DNA of 64,000 bases from Labrys sp. WJW (GTDB lineage: Bacteria > Pseudomonadota > Alphaproteobacteria > Rhizobiales > Labraceae), in contig NZ_LYXZ01000033.1 in NCBI RefSeq assembly GCF_001676615.1, positions 62,001-126,000 of the forward strand, written 5' to 3'. Below, one piece after another: positions 51,801 to 59,334 of this stretch. The position numbers and the translations under genes were made by a program. Every line of letters starts with the position of its first letter. Within the stretch, counting starts at the first letter, position 1. The notes under the pieces were generated by a model that saw nothing but the letters and a program-made list of their open reading frames with translations, did not search any database and was not told the origin of the DNA.

Positions 51801-52358
51801 CTGCGCCTCATAGAAGGCGCGCTTGTTCGACCTGCGCGCCCCGAACAACCCGTCCGCCTCGCTCTCCAGCCCGGCGCGGACCGAAACCAGGGTCTTCAGG
51901 CCGGAGGCGGCGGCGAACAGGCTTTCGCCCACTTCGCCTTCGGCCGCCAACATCTGGCGGGCGCCCTCGCGCAGGCCGGCCTGGTCGAGCCCGAAGGCGG
52001 CCAGGAAGACCTCGCGCGAGATGCCGCTCAGCAGCGGTTCGAGCAGCCCGTCGTCGAGCGGCGCGTCTTCGGCATCGGTGAGGGAATTCTTCAGCCGCTT
52101 GCGCCGCCAGAACCGCAAGGCGCTGCCATCGACGTGCTGCAGCTCGGCACCGATCTTCAGATCCTCGTAGCGATGCCTGAAATTGGCGGGGCTGCGCGGC
52201 TCGAAGCCATAGAGCAGGTCGGTGATCGCCGACAGTGCCGAGCTCTTGCCGGCCTCGTTCGGGCCATAGACGATGTGCAGATCGGCATCGGGGCGAAACT
52301 CGAGACGCGTCCCGGTGAAGGGGCCGTAGCGGTCGAGATCGAGGCGGGTGAGCTTCAT
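48894..52358 (-). CDS. YhaN-type SMC/SbcC-like ATPase
   Basis: A 1154-residue protein. N-terminal Walker A YGPNEAGKSSALSAI (about residues 32-46), long coiled coils (about 180-1000) rich in Ala, Glu, Arg and Leu, and a C-terminal ABC half with signature GGLSEGTRDQLYLSLRLA, Walker B PPFVGDDLVMTFDEERV and FTHHRHVMEIA. This is the layout of Rad50/SbcC-family proteins; YhaN is the branch usually paired with a YhaO nuclease. The start overlaps the nuclease gene stop (ATGA). A role in DNA end processing is inferred from family. Confidence 0.93.
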   Translation of the reverse strand: MKLTRLDLDRYGPFTGTRLEFRPDADLHIVYGPNEAGKSSALSAITDLLYGFEPRSPANFRHRYEDLKIGAELQHVDGSALRFWRRKRLKNSLTDAEDAPLDDGLLEPLLSGISREVFLAAFGLDQAGLREGARQMLAAEGEVGESLFAAASGLKTLVSVRAGLESEADGLFGARRSNKRAFYEAQERYDQARRALREQSLRADDVRSLETEIEAGEARARALAEQLRQAGIRRARIDRVRRVAPLLARIGKAEAALAALEARPDLPDGFAAEIEGALARAETGREAMARLAREVDDAERALAAITVDDDVLAAGEAITALNEERAALAKAMLDLPRREAEAREIADDLDGLARRLGQKDRAALSALSPDDLALERIRVLAERRREIEREAGESARAAERARETIEALHRKTAAVQASADPSPLRQRLKAMQPVLAEAGTIEEQEGELARRRALQQDRLARLSPAVPDEHKLWVWREPSEEAITQAERALAALESTAREQEAEVRRLREALAEADALLAQAEGRDGLIDDAMLARERSERDALFEAVLSQPSAAAAKAYRKIVAAVDDLADRRLAQAEHLARREVVRRTRDKDAAALAQTEAGIAARLRESEQVGQAWQTLFAPLGCQAGTPAAMRRFLAELARLREERQALRDLELRIERGQRRLSGERPGLEALAVEIGIAGASTQSLPSLARLIEDGLAALELGAREARSLADQLEASRAELARAEKSQEAAEAARAATQSDWVAALAVLGLAPEASPQEAAKASELWIAAQGKLAQLGSLEHRIASILDDRTTFAQRAAGLVDKLPSEASGEPAETAFGLMAALTAARDAAIRRRTAREGLDRYRAALAKAEAAQTGHDEAIAGLAATAGCEAAGLAALAADLTLRAGLERELAAARAELGGQGDGLEEGALRAEAAEIGIDEAAGESEAVQAELNGLIEADKQAALTLGDLRRRREAIEREAGAAGAAQALEDARSDLARITHDYLVLKTASLLLEAGLERQLRSEQGPLIARAGGLFATITAGGFAGIATLYDEADRLRLAARRPDGGTTDIGGLSEGTRDQLYLSLRLAHLEAMAARREVPPFVGDDLVMTFDEERVAAALQVLAAKESGLQKILFTHHRHVMEIARERLGPAVDIVALDPQNPSES

Positions 52359-53611
52359 GCCGCCTCTCCGGCACCCGCCTTGCCGCCCCGGCGTAGCCTT
52401 GCCAGGGCGACGGCGCGCGCCTCGTCCACCAGCCCGGTGCCGATCTCCTCGCCGCGCACGGCCTGGCGGACCTCGTCCGGCAATTTGGCGAGGATGTCCT
52501 CGATGATACCGGCCAGGCCCGCTTCGAAATCCGGTTCGGTCTCCAGCCCGGCCAGGAGGCCCTGCGGATCGGCGAAGCCGACGGTTTCGTCCAGCGCGAT
52601 CTGCGGGGGCGCGGTGGCAAGCTCGATGCGCTCGATATAGAGCCGCTCGCTCACCCGGTCGGCTGCCGCCTGGATCTCGGCCCGCAAATGCTGGGCGTCT
52701 GCGGCAAGCCCGTCATGGGCCGGTGTTTCACCCGTCAGCGTCAGGCGCAGGGCGAGCGGGCGCTCGCCCGCCGCATCGATTTCCTGCCGCAAAGCAGTCT
52801 CGACCCGGGCCAGCACCTCGGCCAGCGTCGCCGCCTCGCCGATTGCGACGCGGCGATGGCTCCAGCGCGCCTTATCGAGCACCAAGGGCGTCAGCGAGGC
52901 GACGGCCCCGTCCTCGACCTCCACCAGCATGGCGCCTTTCGGCCCGCTTTCGCGCACATGCCGCCCCTGGAGATTGCCGGGGAAGACGACATGAGGATCG
53001 GTGGCGACGATTTCGGCCGCATGGATATGGCCGAGCGCCCAGTAGTCGTAGTTGCGGGCCTTGAGATCGGTGAGGGTGCAGGGCGCGTAGGAGGCATGGC
53101 CGGCCCGGCCGTCCAGGGAGGTATGGAGCAAACCGAGATTGAACCAGCCCACGCGTGCCGGCGGAAAATCGCGTACGATATTATCGCTCAGGGAACGCTC
53201 GGCGAAACTGCGTCCATGCAAGGCGACCTTCAGCTCGGGCAGCTCCAGGGTCTCGGCCTTTCGGGTGCCGAAGGAATGCACCAAAGCAGGCAGCGTCACC
53301 TTGCGCGAGATCTGGCTCTCGGCGTCGTGATTGCCCTGGATCAAGAAGGTGGGAATGCCGGCGCGCGACAGCCGCGCCAGCTGGGCGGCGAAGAACAGGC
53401 CGGTGTGATAGTCGCGCCAGTCGCCGTCATAGACATCGCCCGAGATCACCAGGAAAGCTGCCTGCCGAGCCAGCACCTCGTCGATCAGCGCCTCGAAGGC
53501 CTCGCGCGTCGCCCGGGCAAACAGCGTCGCCAGCTCGGGCTGGCGGGCCGTCAGTCCATGCATGGGGCTGTCGAGATGCAGATCGGCGGCGTGGACGAAG
53601 CGAAAGCGCAT
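52355..53611 (-). CDS. YhaO-type DNA repair exonuclease (SbcD/Mre11-like metallophosphoesterase)
   Basis: A 418-residue protein starting at MRFRFVHAADLHLDSPMHGL. The phosphoesterase motifs are intact: HAADLHLD, FLVISGDVYDGD, FLIQGNHDAES, and WALGHIHAAEIV, giving the two-metal site. The C-terminal third is a capping and ATPase-binding region. It is the first gene of the pair and coupled to the ATPase. Acts in the cytoplasm on DNA ends or structures. Confidence 0.93.
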   Translation of the reverse strand: MRFRFVHAADLHLDSPMHGLTARQPELATLFARATREAFEALIDEVLARQAAFLVISGDVYDGDWRDYHTGLFFAAQLARLSRAGIPTFLIQGNHDAESQISRKVTLPALVHSFGTRKAETLELPELKVALHGRSFAERSLSDNIVRDFPPARVGWFNLGLLHTSLDGRAGHASYAPCTLTDLKARNYDYWALGHIHAAEIVATDPHVVFPGNLQGRHVRESGPKGAMLVEVEDGAVASLTPLVLDKARWSHRRVAIGEAATLAEVLARVETALRQEIDAAGERPLALRLTLTGETPAHDGLAADAQHLRAEIQAAADRVSERLYIERIELATAPPQIALDETVGFADPQGLLAGLETEPDFEAGLAGIIEDILAKLPDEVRQAVRGEEIGTGLVDEARAVALARLRRGGKAGAGEAA

Positions 53612-53658
53612 CAGCGCTTTTAGGATCGATTGCAGCGCTTTGTCGAGGTGGCTTTCCC

Positions 53659-53736
53659 GGGACCGCAGGCGTCTCGCCTGCCTCTTTTTCTTCGAGCATT
53701 GCGGTTCGAAGATGCAGGCGAGACGCCTGCGGTCCC
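53659..53736. repeat. R3 nested palindrome, copy 2
   Basis: 23-bp perfect terminal arms, beginning GGGACCGCAGGCGTCTCGCC (53659-53681) and ending GAGACGCCTGCGGTCCC (to 53736), with each arm containing its own GCAGGCG-x3-CGCCTGC dyad. The interior is T-rich (CTCTTTTTCTTCGAGC). It lies between the DUF1993 gene and the nuclease gene on the same strand. Confidence 0.85.
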
Positions 53737-53747
53737 AGAAGGGCCCG

Positions 53748-54260
53748 TCAATCGAACAGCGGGCCGAGATAATCCTTCTTACTGAGCTCCACGCCGTTGG
53801 CGCGCAGGATGGCGTAGGCGGTGGTGGCGTGGAAAAAGAAATTCGGCAGGGCATAGAAGTTGAGATAGTCGTCGGGCTTCAATTCGCGTTGCGTGCCGGC
53901 GATCTTCAGGCTGATCACGCGCTCGCCGCCGGCCTCGACAGCGGCCTGCGGCACGGAGCGGATGAACTCCAATGTCCTCGCGATGCGCGAGCGCAGCTCG
54001 GCGAAATCCTTCTCGTCATCGTTGAATTTCGGCGCCTCCACGCCGGAAAGCCGCGCCACGCAGAGCTTGGCGAAATCGCAGCTCGTGCTGACCTGGCGCG
54101 AAAGCGGCAGCATGTCGGCGGTGAGCCTCAACCCGCACATCACGGTCGGATCGATCTTCTTGGCCTCGGCAAAGGCGGCCGCCTTGTCGAGGATGGCCGA
54201 AAGCGCCTCCAAGGTGTGCACGAAGACCGGCACGGTGGCCTGATAATATGAAAGCGACAT
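53748..54260 (-). CDS. DUF1993 domain protein
   Basis: A 170-residue protein that spans the whole DUF1993 (PF09351) domain: SLSYYQATVPVFVHTLEALS, LTADMLPLSRQVSTSCDFAK, and at the end YLNFYALPNFFFHATTAYAI. This family resembles DinB-like four-helix bundles, but the activity is unknown. Strong GGAGGAA before the ATG. It reads away from the glutaminase gene's end on the same strand. Confidence 0.87.
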   Translation of the reverse strand: MSLSYYQATVPVFVHTLEALSAILDKAAAFAEAKKIDPTVMCGLRLTADMLPLSRQVSTSCDFAKLCVARLSGVEAPKFNDDEKDFAELRSRIARTLEFIRSVPQAAVEAGGERVISLKIAGTQRELKPDDYLNFYALPNFFFHATTAYAILRANGVELSKKDYLGPLFD

Positions 54261-54336
54261 GAGTTCCTCCGTGCCTGTTTTTGGCGGTGAGGGTGTTTTA
54301 CTCGGCCCGGCAGCCGATGGCCACGGCTTCTTCGCC

Positions 54337-55266
54337 TCACGCCCCGAAGATCGACCAGCCCATGCGGCGGGTGAGGGTCTCCAAGGCGATGCGGCCGAGA
54401 TGGGAATTGCCGTTGGCGTCGAGGCCCGGCGCCCACACCGCGATCGAGGCCTTGCCCGGCGCCACGGCGAGGATGCCGCCGCCCACGCCGCTCTTGCCGG
54501 GCAGGCCGACGCGATAGGCGAATTCGCCCGAGCCGTCATAATGGCCGCAGGTCAGCATGATCGAATTGATGCGGCGGGCCCGCTCGGCCTGCACCACACG
54601 GTGGCCGGTGGAGGGATTGAGGCCCTGCCAGGCGAGGAACCGGCCTGCCATCGCCAGCTGCCGGCAGGACATCGCGATGGCGCAATGATGGAAATAGACG
54701 CCGAGCGTATAGTCGACCGGATTGTCGAGCACGCCGAAGGATTTCATGTAGTTGGCGAGAGCCGCGTTGCGGAAGCCGGTGCGCTGCTCGGAGGCGGCCA
54801 CCGCCTCGTCGATGGCGATCGAGGGATCGTCGGCGAGGAAGCGCATGAAATGCAGGATCTCGCCCAGGGCCTCGCGCGGCTGGTGCCCGGAGAGGATCAG
54901 ATCGGTGACGGCGATGGCGCCGGCATTGATGAAGGGATTGCGCGGGATACCCTTCTCGTTCTCCAGGAGCACGATCGAGTTGAAGGCGCTGCCCGAGGGC
55001 TCGCGTCCCACCCGGCGCCACAGCCGGTCGCCGGCCTTGCCGAGGGCGAGGGTCAGGGTGAAGACCTTGGAGATGCTCTGGATCGAGAAGGCGACGTCGC
55101 CGTCGCCGCCGACATGGGCATTGCCCCCGGCATCGATGACGGCAATGCCGAAATGCCTGGGGTCGATGCGGGCAAGCTCTGGAATATAGCTCGCCACCTC
55201 GCCGCGGTCGCTGCGCTCGGCCATCTCCTGCGCGATTTCGGTGACGATCTCATCAAGCTGGGGCAA
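54337..55266 (-). CDS. glsA: glutaminase (serine-dependent beta-lactamase fold)
   Basis: A 309-residue enzyme that hydrolyses glutamine to glutamate and ammonia. The catalytic Ser-Lys pair is in FSIQSISKVFTLTLAL, and GSAFNSIVLLENEKGIPRNP, FINAGAIAVTD and YTLGVYFHHCAIAM are substrate-site motifs; GLPGKSGVGGGILAVAPG closes the site. Full length. It is divergent from ffh, with a R4 element in the gap. Confidence 0.96.
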   Translation of the reverse strand: MPQLDEIVTEIAQEMAERSDRGEVASYIPELARIDPRHFGIAVIDAGGNAHVGGDGDVAFSIQSISKVFTLTLALGKAGDRLWRRVGREPSGSAFNSIVLLENEKGIPRNPFINAGAIAVTDLILSGHQPREALGEILHFMRFLADDPSIAIDEAVAASEQRTGFRNAALANYMKSFGVLDNPVDYTLGVYFHHCAIAMSCRQLAMAGRFLAWQGLNPSTGHRVVQAERARRINSIMLTCGHYDGSGEFAYRVGLPGKSGVGGGILAVAPGKASIAVWAPGLDANGNSHLGRIALETLTRRMGWSIFGA

Positions 55267-55355
55267 GGCGGGTCTCGGGTTTCGATGGCGGTCTTCTCCC
55301 TTAGCGCAAATCGGCGGCGGTTTGGGAAGAGGTGTCGACGAGCGAGCGCGGTGCT

Positions 55356-55504
55356 ACACCCCTCATCCGGCTGCCGCCACCTTCTCCCTCAAGGGGAGAA
55401 GGGATTTGAATGGGATAGCTTTACCTCTGTCAAAGCGCAGAACTAGCTCAGTAGGTCCCCTTCTCCCCTTGCGGGAGAAGGTCCCGGCAGGGGGATGAGG
55501 GGTG
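55356..55504. repeat. R4 inverted-repeat element, copy 2
   Basis: Left arm ACACCCCTCATCCGGCTGCC, CCACCTTCTCCC...GGGGAGAAGGG; right arm CCCCTTCTCCCC, GGGAGAAGGTCCCGGCAGGG, GGATGAGGGGTG. The arms are about 48 bp each and surround about 53 bp. It lies between divergent glsA and ffh. Confidence 0.75.
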
Positions 55505-55519
55505 AAACACCCGCTTTCC

Positions 55520-55547
55520 TTGACTCTCGCCCCCATATCCCCTACAT
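55520..55547 (+). promoter_or_regulatory. probable ffh promoter
   Basis: TTGACT (55520-55525), 16 bp, CTACAT (55542-55547). This fits the alphaproteobacterial sigma-70 pattern and gives a leader of about 160 bases before ffh. Confidence 0.5.
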
Positions 55548-55586
55548 CCCGCCCCGTTCTTACACAGTAAGACGCCCTTCCGCCGA

Positions 55587-55650
55587 CCATCCCTGGAGGA
55601 TGGAGGCCAACGCCCGTCAGCGCGATGCGCCCACGGGCGTGTTTTGCGTT
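55587..55650 (+). other. structured ffh leader: two hairpins
   Basis: CCATCC-CTGGA-GGATGG (55587-55603) is followed by ACGCCCGT (55610-55617) pairing with ACGGGCGT (55633-55640), then GTTTTGCGTT. The second hairpin with its T-rich tail looks attenuator-like. No known riboswitch was recognised. Confidence 0.4.
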
Positions 55651-55714
55651 GTGCGCCTTGCCTTGGAGGACGATGGCTCCGATATCTGCATCGAAGCCAA
55701 ACAGGAAAAGACGA

Positions 55715-57271
55715 ATGTTCGATGGTCTCTCCGCACGTCTGTCCGATGTGCTCGACAAGCTCACCCGGCGTGGCGCCCTCACCGAGGCGGATGTCGGCGA
55801 AGCCATGCGCGAGATCCGCCGTGCGCTGATCGAGGCGGACGTCGCGCTCGACGTCGTGCGCTCCTTTACCGACAAGGTCCGCACCCGCGCCGTCGGCGCC
55901 GAGGTGCTGAAGTCGGTGACCCCCGGCCAGATGGTCGTCAAGATCGTCAACGACGTCCTGATCGAGACCCTCGGCGGCGAAGGCCAGGCCATCGACCTGC
56001 AGGCGGTGCCGCCGGTGCCGATCCTGATGGTCGGCCTGCAGGGCTCCGGCAAGACCACCACGACCGCCAAGATCGCCAAGCGCCTGACCGACAGATTCGG
56101 CAAGAAGGTGCTGCTGGCCTCGCTCGATACCCGCCGTCCCGCCGCCATGGAACAGCTTGCCGTACTCGGCAAGCAGGTGGACGTCTCCGTGCTGCCGATC
56201 GTCGCGGGCCAGTCCGCCGTGCAGATCGCCAAGCGCGCCATGGATGCCGCCCGCTTCGGCGGCTACGACGTCGTCATGCTCGACACCGCTGGCCGCACCA
56301 CCGTCGACGAGGCGCTGATGGCCGAGGCCGCCGAGGTCAAGGCCGTCACTGAGCCGCATGAAGTGCTGCTGGTGGCCGACGCCCTCACCGGCCAGGACGC
56401 CGTCAACACCGCCCGTGCCTTCGACGGGCGCCTCGGCATCACCGGCATCGTGCTCACCCGCCTCGACGGCGATGGCCGCGGTGGTGCCGCTTTGTCGATG
56501 CGCGCCGTCACCGGCAAGCCGATCAAGCTGGTCGGCACCGGCGAGAAGGTCGACGCGCTCGAAGATTTCCATCCTGCCCGCATCGCCAACCGCATCCTCG
56601 GCATGGGCGACATCGTCTCCCTGGTCGAGAAGGCCGCCGAGACGATCGACGCCGAGAAGGCCGCCAAGATTGCCGCCAAGATGCAGAAGGGCGCCTTCGA
56701 TCTCGACGATCTGCGCGAGCAGCTGGTCCAGATGGAGAAGATCGGCGGCATGTCCGGCATGCTCGGCCTGTTGCCCGGCATGGGCAAGATCAAGGACCAG
56801 CTCGCCAACGCCAATCTCGACGAGAAGCTGTTCAAGCGCCAGCGCGCCATCATCGAATCGATGACCCCCGAGGAGCGCCGCAAGCCCGATATCCTGAAGG
56901 CCTCCCGCAAGCGCCGCATCGCCGCCGGCTCCGGCACCTCGCCCGAGCAGATCAACCGCCTGCTGAAGATGCATATGCAGATGGCGGACATGATGAAGAA
57001 GATGGGCGGCGCCAAGAAGGGCGCGCTCGGCAAGATGGCCTCGATGTTCGGCCTGGGCGGCGGCATGCCGCAATTGCCGCCCGGTGCCCTCGACGCCCTC
57101 GCCAAGGGCCAGATGCCTGCGGGCATGCCCTCCGAAATGCCCAAGCTGCCGCCGCAGATGCCGAATTTCGGCCCGGGTGGCCCGAAACTGCCAGGCTTTC
57201 CCGGCCTCGGCGGACCGAAATTGCCGGGCGGCCTGCCGCCGGGCTTCCCCTTCGGCGGCAAGAAGAAATAG
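55715..57271 (+). CDS. ffh: signal recognition particle protein Ffh
   Basis: A 518-residue SRP54 GTPase. N domain from MFDGLSARLSDVLDKL, GTPase G1 VGLQGSGKTTTTAKIAKRL at about residue 107, DTAGR motif VVMLDTAGRTTVDE, and a methionine-rich M domain with GMSGMLGLLPGMGKIK and LLKMHMQMADMMKKMGG. The C-terminal 80 residues are an extra Pro/Gly/Met-rich tail ending in GGKKK. ATG at 55715 was chosen over a longer frame that would include the leader. First gene of the ribosome-linked operon. Confidence 0.97.
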   Translation: MFDGLSARLSDVLDKLTRRGALTEADVGEAMREIRRALIEADVALDVVRSFTDKVRTRAVGAEVLKSVTPGQMVVKIVNDVLIETLGGEGQAIDLQAVPPVPILMVGLQGSGKTTTTAKIAKRLTDRFGKKVLLASLDTRRPAAMEQLAVLGKQVDVSVLPIVAGQSAVQIAKRAMDAARFGGYDVVMLDTAGRTTVDEALMAEAAEVKAVTEPHEVLLVADALTGQDAVNTARAFDGRLGITGIVLTRLDGDGRGGAALSMRAVTGKPIKLVGTGEKVDALEDFHPARIANRILGMGDIVSLVEKAAETIDAEKAAKIAAKMQKGAFDLDDLREQLVQMEKIGGMSGMLGLLPGMGKIKDQLANANLDEKLFKRQRAIIESMTPEERRKPDILKASRKRRIAAGSGTSPEQINRLLKMHMQMADMMKKMGGAKKGALGKMASMFGLGGGMPQLPPGALDALAKGQMPAGMPSEMPKLPPQMPNFGPGGPKLPGFPGLGGPKLPGGLPPGFPFGGKKK

Positions 57272-57325
57272 CCGCCCGAAACCCTTTCACCTCACTGACG
57301 AACACACTGACAAACGGAGTTACCC

Positions 57326-57691
57326 ATGTCCCTCAAGATCCGTCTCGCCCGCCGCGGCGCCAAGAAGCGTCCGTTCTACGCGGTCGTCGTTGCCGATTCG
57401 CGCTCCCCGCGCGATGGCCGCTTCATCGAGAAGCTCGGCACCTATGACCCGATGATCGCCAAGGATTCGGGCAAGTCGCGCTGGACCGTCGATCTGGAAG
57501 CCGCCAAGACCTGGATCGCCAAGGGCGCCCAGCCGACCGACCGCGTGCTGCGTCATTTCGCCGATGCCGGCCTGCTGACCCGCGAAGCCCGCAGCAACCC
57601 GGTCAAGGCCGTTCCCGGCAAGAAGGCGCAGGACCGCGCCGCCGAGAAGGCCAAGAAGGCCGAGGCTGCCGCCGCCGAAGCGGCCGAGTAA
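57326..57691 (+). CDS. rpsP: 30S ribosomal protein S16
   Basis: A 121-residue ribosomal protein. The S16 core MSLKIRLARRGAKKRPFYAV ... DSRSPRDGRFIEKLGTYDP is followed by an Ala/Lys/Glu-rich tail typical of alphaproteobacteria. GGAG lies upstream of the ATG. It is followed by a large nested repeat instead of directly by rimM. Confidence 0.98.
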   Translation: MSLKIRLARRGAKKRPFYAVVVADSRSPRDGRFIEKLGTYDPMIAKDSGKSRWTVDLEAAKTWIAKGAQPTDRVLRHFADAGLLTREARSNPVKAVPGKKAQDRAAEKAKKAEAAAAEAAE

Positions 57692-57723
57692 GCTCGGACC
57701 AAGCCAGATATGGCGCGGTTTCA

Positions 57724-57744
57724 GCGCACACAATTTGTGTGCGC
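57724..57744 (+). terminator. perfect palindrome after rpsP
   Basis: GCGCACACAA-T-TTGTGTGCGC, with 10-bp arms and a single-base centre, lies 32 bp after the rpsP stop and abuts the R5 repeat. It could be a partial terminator or part of the repeat; there is no T-tract. Confidence 0.4.
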
Positions 57745-57745
57745 G

Positions 57746-57919
57746 ACCTCCCCCACGAAGCTGGGGGAGGTGGGCTTGCGCAGCAAGCTCGGAGGGGGTG
57801 CAGCCAGAATGGAGCGCATGAAACGAGACTTTGGGTCTGCGGTTCTCGAGCTCCATTCTGGCTGCACCCCCTCCGTCACGACTTCGTCGCGACACCTCCC
57901 CCAGCTTCGTGGGGGAGGT
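57746..57919. repeat. R5 nested inverted repeat, 174 bp, within the rpsP-rimM gap
   Basis: Outer arms of 26 bp (57746-57771 and 57894-57919) are perfect inverted copies, and each is itself a dyad around ACCTCCCCCA...TGGGGGAGGT. Inner arms of 25 bp (57791-57815 and 57850-57874), containing GTGCAGCCAGAATGGAGC, are also perfect. Transcribed, it would fold into a very stable structure between two core genes. Confidence 0.85.
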
Positions 57920-57948
57920 CTGCTGTGCCTTTTATTGCAAGGTCCCCC

Positions 57949-58521
57949 ATGCCCCCTGCCCCGCAAAACCTCGTAATCCTCGGCGTTTTCGGCGCAGCCC
58001 ATGGGCTCAAGGGCGAGATTCGGCTGAAATCCTATACCGAGGAGCCGCTGGCCATCGCCAATTATGGCCCCCTCCTCACCAAGTCCGGCCGCCAGGTCAA
58101 GCTTACCTCGGTGCGCCAGGCCAAGGACGTGCTGATCGCACGGGTCGAGGGCGTCGGCGATCGCACGGGCGCCGAACAGCTCGTCAATCTCCAGCTTTTC
58201 GTCGAACGCGCCGTGCTGGGTGCGCCTGAGGACGAAGACGAATTCTTTCATGCCGATCTCATCGGCCTGGTGGCGCGCGATGAGGCCGGCGAGAAGATCG
58301 GTACGGTCACCGGTCTGTTCGACTTCGGCGCCGGCGACATCATCGAAGTGACGCCCCTTGGCTCCAAGGAGGCGCCTGGGGGCACCAAGCCCCTGTTGCT
58401 GCCCTTCAGCAAGGCCGTCGTTCCCGTGGTCGACATCAAGGCCGGACATATCGTCGTCATCCTGCCGGAAGAGAGTGGGGCGGCGAGCGAAGACGAGGAG
58501 ACAGGCGACGATGAGCGCTGA
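57949..58521 (+). CDS. rimM: ribosome maturation factor RimM
   Basis: A 190-residue 16S processing factor. The N-terminal RimM barrel NLVILGVFGAAHGLKGEIRL and a C-terminal PRC-barrel ADLIGLVARDEAGEKIGTVT ... GAGDIIEVTPLG ... LLLPFSKAVVPVVDIKAGHI. An acidic tail (DEETGDDER) ends the protein. The start was chosen at MPPAPQNL; longer frames come from the R5 repeat. Overlaps the next gene by 11 bases. Confidence 0.96.
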   Translation: MPPAPQNLVILGVFGAAHGLKGEIRLKSYTEEPLAIANYGPLLTKSGRQVKLTSVRQAKDVLIARVEGVGDRTGAEQLVNLQLFVERAVLGAPEDEDEFFHADLIGLVARDEAGEKIGTVTGLFDFGAGDIIEVTPLGSKEAPGGTKPLLLPFSKAVVPVVDIKAGHIVVILPEESGAASEDEETGDDER

Positions 58522-59221
58522 CCATATTTCAACCGGCGGCCTGGATGCCGATTTCAAGAGTCTGGCCGCCACACCGGTCGCCGGCCTGATCTTCGACATG
58601 GACGGCACGCTGGTCGACAACATGCATGTCCATAACGACGCCTGGGAAACCTGGCATCAGCGCCATGGGCTGCCTTTCGACCGCGAGCGCTTCTTCCGCG
58701 ACACCGCCGGCCGCGCCAATCGCGAGGTGGTCGGCATGGTCAAGCCCGACGCGAGCGAGCACGAGCTCGATACGCTGGGCCTGGAGAAGGAAGCGATCTA
58801 TCGTGAGATCTATCGCAGCCAGATGGCGCCGATGCCGGGCCTGGTCGCGCTGATATCGGCCTGCGAGGCCCGCGGGCAGAAGATGTCGGTCGCCACGGCC
58901 GCCACCCCGGAGAATGCTGCCTTGGTGCTCGACGGCCTCGATCTGCGCCGCCATTTCGTCACCGTGGTCTCGCCCTCTATGGGTTATCGCGGCAAGCCGC
59001 ATCCCGATCTCTTCCTCGCCGCCGCCGAGGCAATGGGCCTGGCGCCCAGCCAATGCGTGGTGTTCGAGGACGCGCCGCTGGGCATCGAGGCCGCCCGCAA
59101 TGCCGGCATGCGCGCCGTGGGCGTGAAGACCATGCTCGACGATGCAGCCCTCGACGGCCCGAACACCGTGTTCTCGATCAAGGACTTCACGGATGAGAGG
59201 CTGAAGGGATTGTTGGGGTAA
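58511..59221 (+). CDS. HAD-superfamily phosphatase, beta-phosphoglucomutase-like
   Basis: A 236-residue HAD enzyme. Motif I is FDMDGTLVDNMHVHNDAW (nucleophile Asp), motif II is the VATAAT region, motif III Lys is in GYRGKPHPDLFLAA, and motif IV is VVFEDAPLGIEAARNAGM. The cap type resembles beta-phosphoglucomutase or sugar-phosphate phosphatases. It overlaps rimM by 11 bases, so it is translated from the same message as ribosome-maturation genes. Substrate unknown. Confidence 0.9.
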   Translation: MSADHISTGGLDADFKSLAATPVAGLIFDMDGTLVDNMHVHNDAWETWHQRHGLPFDRERFFRDTAGRANREVVGMVKPDASEHELDTLGLEKEAIYREIYRSQMAPMPGLVALISACEARGQKMSVATAATPENAALVLDGLDLRRHFVTVVSPSMGYRGKPHPDLFLAAAEAMGLAPSQCVVFEDAPLGIEAARNAGMRAVGVKTMLDDAALDGPNTVFSIKDFTDERLKGLLG

Positions 59222-59224
59222 GTT

Positions 59225-59326
59225 GGAGCGCGGACATCCTGCCCGCTCTTACTTTTGCAATCTTTGTGTTTCCAAGATGCGGACACCGCGACATACAGGC
59301 ATGTCGCTGAGATGTCCGCGCTCCGG
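59225..59326. repeat. R2 palindromic repeat, copy 4
   Basis: 14-bp perfect arms GGAGCGCGGACATC (59225-59238) and GATGTCCGCGCTCC (59313-59326). The interior has CCTGCCCGCTCTTACTTTTG and GTGTTTCCAAGATGCGGAC, shared with copies 1 and 3. It lies between the HAD gene and trmD. Confidence 0.8.
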
Positions 59327-59334
59327 ATAATCTC

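Noticed and set aside
48912..52640. Open plus-strand frame of 1242 codons
   Set aside because: Mirror of the YhaN-like ATPase gene; low-complexity Gly/Arg/Leu/Gln sequence without domains.
57739..57948. Longer N-terminus of RimM
   Set aside because: The 70 extra codons are entirely R5 repeat sequence; RimM homologues begin near MPPAPQNLVILG.
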